This document shows, piece after piece, positions 58,904 through 64,000 of a stretch of DNA of 64,000 nt (position 1 is the first letter of the stretch; every line of letters begins with the position of its first letter). Made by a program: the position numbers and the translations under genes. The notes below the pieces were generated by a model. The model worked only from the letters and a program-made list of their open reading frames with translations, did no database searches and had not been told where the DNA came from. This DNA comes from Branchiostoma floridae (Eukaryota; Chordata; Leptocardii; Amphioxiformes; Branchiostomatidae). The stretch covers positions 6,898,647 to 6,962,646 of the forward strand of contig NC_049996.1 of the NCBI RefSeq assembly GCF_000003815.2. The letters are read 5' to 3'.

Positions 58904-61900
58904 ATGTTGCGCTCTGTGTTCGTTGTCGTCCTTCTATTATCACAAGGTAAGCTTTTGATTTTCTTTTTCCAGAAGTCTTTCTATAGTTGCTAAGCAGTGA
59001 CGTACCACAATAGATTTTTATTCTCACACATAGATTTTTTCTTTGTCTCAGAATAAGCAACAACGTTAGCATATAGTTGATAATGTATAACCAAATAATA
59101 TTTTAGCGTGGTATCCAAACTTATTATAGCTGCTGAGTTTTCTTCGTTCACTTTTCTTAGAGTATCAGCATCTTTAATAAAAAGCAGGGTGAGTATTACC
59201 ATCTTGATCAAAACTATGAAACAATAGGTTAAGCACGTTACTATCATTTCACTAAGCCACGATATCTCTATTGCCATACTATTTAGTAAAGCGAACAACA
59301 AAGGTTATATATAGAAATATAACTCTACGAATAAAACGCTAACGAATCAATGTTACTAAACAAAAGTTACATTTCTTCTAAGGGTTGAACAACCGATTGT
59401 TTCATAATGAAGATTTAGATCGACATTTAGAAAATTTACTCGGTAAAAGTTCTTGTTGCTACTCCCAAGAATCCAATGACTAATCTTTAAAACATGGTTA
59501 GACGATAAATCAGCACTTTCATATCGATCGAAGGTTGTTAATAGGAATTCCTGAACACTTAATAAGCTTTCCGGGTATGATTCACACGCCAAGTGGCCGT
59601 CAGTAAAATAGAAGCGTTTGAAATTCCATGACTTGGTTATGGTTATAATTAAAAGCGAGCAAAATGACGATAAAGCAATAGCATCACCATGTAGAAAGTG
59701 TTGAAAAATGACTTTGATTTATTCACGTTGCATTTTGAAAAGGACTTTCTAAAGTATGCCATAGGCGGGCGAATTGGTGCGAATCGCCACTTGACATTTG
59801 TACGGTTTAGCGGCACGGTCGATATTTGGCAATGCTTTATAAAAGTAGTGTATTATGTTCTAGTATAGTGGTACATAGATTATACTTAACACTTAGCCAT
59901 TTAGCTTGCCATTCCTTGCGCTTGATGTGTGTGTGTGGGTGGGGGGGGGGGGGTATGGGTGTTCGTAATTAGTTATGAAATTATCAAAATGAAAAGGGAG
60001 AAAGATTGAGAAACTTCAAAGCTTCCGCTATCGTTTTCTAGTCGTTTTGTACAGGTGTACCGTATACCTGGGTGGGTGAGTTTAAAGACTCAGGTGTTCC
60101 AACTTTAAACGTTGTAAAGTGAGAAGGGCTTAAAAGACAGGCGGACGTTTCATGTTAACAAGTACCAAACAACAGACAATGTAGGTCACCACTTAACAAA
60201 CTTCACACAAAGTCCGTCCACTCTTCAGCATCCGTGGGTCGTCTTCGAGTGTCTTGGGTGATGCCTTCTTTTCTTTAGAACCTTTGCGGCTACACTTAAG
60301 GAAGCAGGTGCTGTACACCTGTAGTTACTTAAAGACCACAAACTGACCTGTTCTTGAGTAAAGGTGTGTCCAAGTATTTACTAGTTAACAGAGTCAGACA
60401 AAAACGGGCACAAAACAGAATCGGGCTTATGAGCAAACATGTGTAATTTAAAGGGCAAAAATGTGGACGTCTTTTGGTTTCTATCTGCACCTCCAGCTAA
60501 CAGCATATCTACAGACATGTAAAATGTGTATAAAATTTATAATGTCAGCGTTTGGAAATACGATCAAGTAACTGACTTGATACATAGAACGTGTATAGCC
60601 TGGGTACCAGCCTTTGTAGTAACTGCTAGCTAAATCTTTTTCACTTGCTAACGTGTATCATTATATAGAAGACACATAGCATCACAGTCATGGGAACAAC
60701 TACAACTACCTATATTGGCCATTTTCTTCTAGCCTATACCAGACTGACTACGCTATCTATCAAAGCGATCTACCAGGGGAGTTTTGCTAACAGAGGAGTT
60801 GGAGGCTAACTATCTTCCGAAAAGCTGACAAAAGGGTTGGTTATCTGGAAGTAAATGGCATTGTCTGATAATGTCTTACGATTCGTTTCTTTTATTTTTT
60901 CCAGTAAACTGTAATGGAGGCGAAACAACAACAGCTAATGGTGTACAAGCTGGGCCTGTACCAGAGCTTTACGGGGGACCAACGCCGGTAGGTGAGGCAG
61001 AAATGGAGGCAGAGCCCGAGGGAACATCAGAACCGGAAGCAGAGCCCGAGGGAACATCAGAACCAGAGGCAGAGCCCGAGGGAACATCGGAACCGGAAAC
61101 AGAGCCCGAGGGAACATCGGAACCGGAAGCAGAGCCTGAGGGAACAACAGAACCAGAGGCAGAGCCCGAGGGAATATCGGAACCAGAAGCAGAGCCCGAG
61201 GGAACGTCAGAAGCAGAGCCCGAGGGAACATCGGAACCGGAAACAGAGCCCGAGGGAACATCGGAACCTGAAGCAGAGCCCGAGGGAACATCAGAACCAG
61301 GAGCAGAACCAGAGGGAACGTCAGAACCAGAAGCAGAGCCCGAGGGAACTTCAGAACCAGAAGCAGAGCCCGAGGGAACATCAGAACCAGAAGCAGAGCC
61401 CGAGGGAACTTCAGAACCAGGAGCAGAACCAGAGGGAACGTCAGAACCAGAAGCAGAGCCCGAGGGAACATCGGAACCAGAAGCAGAGCCCGAGGGAACA
61501 TCGGAACCAGAAGCAGAACCCGAGGGAACATCGGAACCCGAGGCAGAACCCGAGGTAACGTCAGAACCAGAGGCAGAGCCTGAGGGTGAGACGGAATCCG
61601 AGGCAGAGCCCGAGGGGGAGTCGGAACCAGAGGCAGAGCCCGAGGGGGAGTCGGAACCCGAGGCAGAGCCCGAGGGGGAGTCGGAACCCGAGGCAGAGCC
61701 CGAGGGGGAGTCGGAACCAGAGGCAGAGCCCGAGGGGGAGTCGGAACCAGAGGCAGAGCCCGAGGGGGAGTCAGAACCAGAAACAGAGCCCGAGAGCACG
61801 TCAGAACCAGAATCAGGAGTGAATCCTGAAGACCAAACCTCGGACATAGGAACAACAAAAGTGCCTGATCAGCGGAACACCAAACCAGGGGGTTCGACTC

Positions 61901-63556
61901 CAGGTATGTGAAATCGTATGTGGATACATATATATAGACTTTATTTGTCTGCAGTTGTATTTTACATTGGCCTTTTTCTGGAAGTTTGTTGATAATCTAT
62001 TGCCTCTGTTTCTATGCTTCAGACGAGCCAGAGAAACTGCTGGGATTCCAGCTAAGCCTGAACAAGACCTTCAACGAAAACTTGGAAGATCCGGAAACAA
62101 CGGAGTACAGGGATTTGGAAACACAGTTCATCGCCACAGTAAGTCTTATTTTAGAATGTAGGAAAGAAGTCAATAGATAGATCATTCGAAAACAAATGTG
62201 ACTAATCTTCCTTGTGTGTGTTACCATTATTTACTTTTGTTGGATTCTAATGCTGCTCTTGTGATTTCTTTTACTTGCCCCATAGTTCACAACCATCTAT
62301 GAAGGATTTGCTGGATTTAAGGGGATCAAAATCATTGGATTCAGGTAAGCCATTGCTACAATAGTTAACAAAGTCTGTTACCTTCCCTGCACTTCGAATT
62401 CACATTACCGCATGCGCACCAGTAACGAACCGTGATGAGGGGTGATAGTAACTTAGTCACGTTTGGGACCGAATTCTTTACACTGCAGTAGCGACACCTA
62501 GCTGCGGTGTGAAGTATTGCATGTCAGTATTGCATTGAGGAAGGTGACAGACACTCATCGATATGTCAGCTTGTAAAACATTTGGCTTGGTTGTGTAGAA
62601 ATACGCTTTATGATCCAATAATTTACCAATCTGATTAAACTTGTCACGGATCACTTCATAATCACACAAGCTGTTTTTGGATGGGCAGAATCCATTATTA
62701 GCCTGGGTACCATTCGTATTCTACCGGGCTCCTTGCACTCTAGGAGTGCAAGGAGCCCGGTAGAATACGGAGGGTACCCAGGCTATCCATTATATGCCGT
62801 ATCGAAAAATGATGCTTTTTCTCTGCGATTTCGGTCATGTACAATGAATCTACATTAGTAACAACATCTTTCCCTGCAGTGCAGGAAGCGTTATTGTGGA
62901 CTACGTAGTCATTTTTGCTGCCGACGAAGCACCCTCGGATGACGTCATCACCAGCAGTGTACAAGAAACGGTGAGTTCTCTGCTGAGTAACGGAACGAGT
63001 GGAGATGACGTCAGCAATCTGGGGGTTACCATGGAAACAGTGGGGACGCTGAGGCGGATGCAACTGTCCCAAGAAGGTATGTGCGCGTCTCTATCTCTTT
63101 TATAACCGTTATTTATAAACTGTATATACATCGTTGAGCCTGTATGTTAGACCTTTTCATATCTGTATTATAGTCTTTTTCTAGAGCTACGTTTTATAAC
63201 AGTTTTGGGGGAATAACCCATTCTGAACATCTGAAACTTGCAGCTGTTCTTATGATCCTATCATTGAACGGTACCACAAATCAATGAGGTTAAAAACTTT
63301 TTTCAATATCCTTGCACAAATAAAGCAGGAGAATTTTCACTCGAGGAAGTAGGAGCAAGCTAATGCATTGTATCCATTTACCAGCTCTGCAGGGTCTGAG
63401 TGGCAGCGCCCTCTGTAGCCTCTCGTGTGGAACTGCAGCGTCCTGTACGTTGCGTGACGTGTACGGTACGCTAGTGGCGGAATGCAGGTGTGACGACGGC
63501 TACTGTCACAACGGCGGCACGTGTGCGTTCATACAAGGAACGGGACCGGTCTGTCG
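58904..63556 (+). CDS. Mucin-like SEA/EGF protein with acidic decapeptide repeats (3' end partial)
   Basis: Exons are 58904-58946, 60905-61903, 62023-62138, 62286-62344, 62880-63076 and 63385-63556, all with GT-AG borders and matching phases (1, 1, 0, 2, 1). Exon 1 is a signal peptide ([14 protein letters not shown]). Exon 2 (residues 15-348) is almost entirely [10 protein letters not shown]-type repeats. Exons 3-5 form a SEA domain (about 350-470) with [14 protein letters not shown], the GSVVV-like site at which SEA domains cleave themselves, between G408 and S409. Exon 6 is Cys-rich and EGF-like ([14 protein letters not shown]). The donor TCG|GTACAA at 63556 suggests more exons beyond. If it is not used, a stop follows at 63588-63590. 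MUC- or IMPG-like shed surface proteins share this order, with a membrane segment expected further on. Confidence 0.8.
58947..60904 (+). other. Intron 1 of the mucin-like gene
   Basis: A 1.96-kb intron between the signal-peptide exon and the repeat exon. It contains a G run at 59941-59953 and a lone TAGCCTGGGTACC end at 60596. No other coding frame is supported. Confidence 0.7.
60596..60612 (+). mobile_element. Lone TAGCCTGGGTACCAG end of the same hairpin family
   Basis: The sequence TAGCCTGGGTACCAG matches the left terminus of the 62.7-kb element exactly for 13 bp. A matching right end was not found within 200 bp, so this is a fragment or a diverged copy in intron 1 of the mucin-like gene. 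Confidence 0.4.
61005..61800 (+). repeat. 30-bp tandem repeat coding acidic decapeptides in the mucin-like gene
   Basis: About 27 copies of a 30-bp unit encode E/P-rich decapeptides. The upstream part has [10 protein letters not shown], while copies after about 61590 switch to [10 protein letters not shown]. One copy near 61210 is shortened by two codons, and all indels keep the frame. The repeat contributes Thr/Ser sites but is mainly Glu and Pro, so the segment should be extended and highly negative. Because the unit is a multiple of three, long open frames appear on both strands here as shadows. Confidence 0.95.
62699..62785. mobile_element. 87-bp near-perfect hairpin element with 8-bp target duplication (hAT-like)
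   Basis: The two arms are about 42 bp each (TAGCCTGGGTACC, then CGTATTCTACCGGGCTCC and TTGCACTC) with almost no loop and only a couple of mismatches. TCCATTAT is duplicated exactly on both sides (62691-62698 and 62786-62793). An 8-bp duplication is characteristic of hAT transposons. It sits in intron 4 of the mucin-like gene, about 90 bp before exon 5. Confidence 0.9.
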
Positions 63557-63599
63557 GTACAAATCTTTAACATATAATTACGTACAGTAGTGCTTGACG

Positions 63600-64000
63600 C
63601 CTATACTACATACATAGAAGCCAAAGATGAAACACAAACTATAATGTGAACGTACCCTGTGATAAATGTGACTTTACCAAGATTTAATGAAATTACCAAA
63701 ATGTACGTTTCTAATATCTATCTCTGTGTGCTACTTTCGTATTATGCTTAACATATGTGAGCTTGCGTCCTTCCTTACTCCCCAGTTTCTTGACATAGCC
63801 ATTGAATAATGTTCAGTGAAAAAGCATGGAAACAAAACAACACTTTAGAAACGAAATAACTGCATGCGATCCGTGTTACGTTAAATTTCTATACTGGGAA
63901 AGCCAACTTCAAAACAAATTGCCAAGGCAATACACAGTTGATGCAACTACATAAATTCCTCTGCGACTGCAATGCTGCTGGGACAGGGGGTGACTGGTGC
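63600..64000. other. Intron or intergenic sequence after the EGF exon
   Basis: No supported exon is seen. The last 40 bases can be read as CDCNAAGTGGDWC on the plus strand, a Cys pattern like the end of an EGF module. However, the phase set by the candidate acceptor (ACACAG before 63930) does not match the donor at 63556, so it is not included in the gene model. Confidence 0.3.

Noticed and set aside
60935-61858. Minus-strand frames of 292 and 307 codons across the SEA-gene repeats
   Set aside because: These are shadows of a 30-bp coding repeat; the plus-strand frame is explained by signal peptide, splice phases and the SEA domain.
63930-64000. CDCNAAGTGGDWC reading as the next EGF exon
   Set aside because: Phase from the nearest acceptor does not fit the donor at 63556, and the window ends before it can be judged.

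Overview
The window looks like nuclear DNA from an invertebrate deuterostome, most likely an amphioxus (Branchiostoma). That assignment is an inference from four things: intron-rich genes with GT-AG introns, a FAPP2 gene that aligns exon by exon with the vertebrate protein, a CR1/L2-like LINE, and dense small foldback elements and minisatellites. No bacterial-style operons, CRISPR arrays or rRNA are visible, and no free-standing tRNA gene was found.

Three protein-coding genes are well supported. (1) Minus strand, 58014 down to 44841: a complete 13-exon PLEKHA8/FAPP2 gene encoding 512 residues. It has an N-terminal PI4P-binding PH domain, an acidic linker with a phospho-FFAT-like motif, and a C-terminal glycolipid-transfer (GLTP) domain with all signature residues. 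Every splice phase agrees. (2) Plus strand, CDS 36876-39938: a single-exon-coding LRR type I membrane protein of 1020 residues. Its long cytoplasmic tail is built from tyrosine-rich repeats rich in YxN and YxxP motifs, and it has noncoding 5' exons near 32.9 and 33.4 kb. (3) Plus strand, from 58904 to beyond the right part of the window: a secreted or membrane mucin-like protein with a signal peptide, about 27 acidic decapeptide repeats, a SEA domain with a GSVIV self-cleavage motif, and EGF-like sequence. Genes 1 and 3 are head to head, with 889 bp between their start codons.

The left half (1-32 kb) is mostly repeat-rich. It holds TIR elements, tandem repeats (5.9-6.6, 9.9-10.9 and 24.5-25.3 kb) and LINE fragments. 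It also holds one apparently intact LINE at 19.4-22.8 kb with endonuclease and reverse transcriptase motifs. A weaker plus-strand gene model (11654-18295) can be assembled from phase-compatible exon candidates and would encode a small secreted protein of unknown function. A possible last exon of another gene lies at 9106-9156.

The transposon landscape is readable in detail. It includes a 907-bp piggyBac-type nonautonomous element flanked by TTAA at 30.4-31.3 kb, abutting another foldback element. There are also hAT-like hairpins with duplicated 8-9 bp targets at 56.3 and 62.7 kb, a TA-flanked element at 156-644, a nested pair at 13.8-14.7 kb, and several families with two or more copies here. 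The genes do not form an evident shared pathway: one is a lipid-transfer protein and two are surface proteins.
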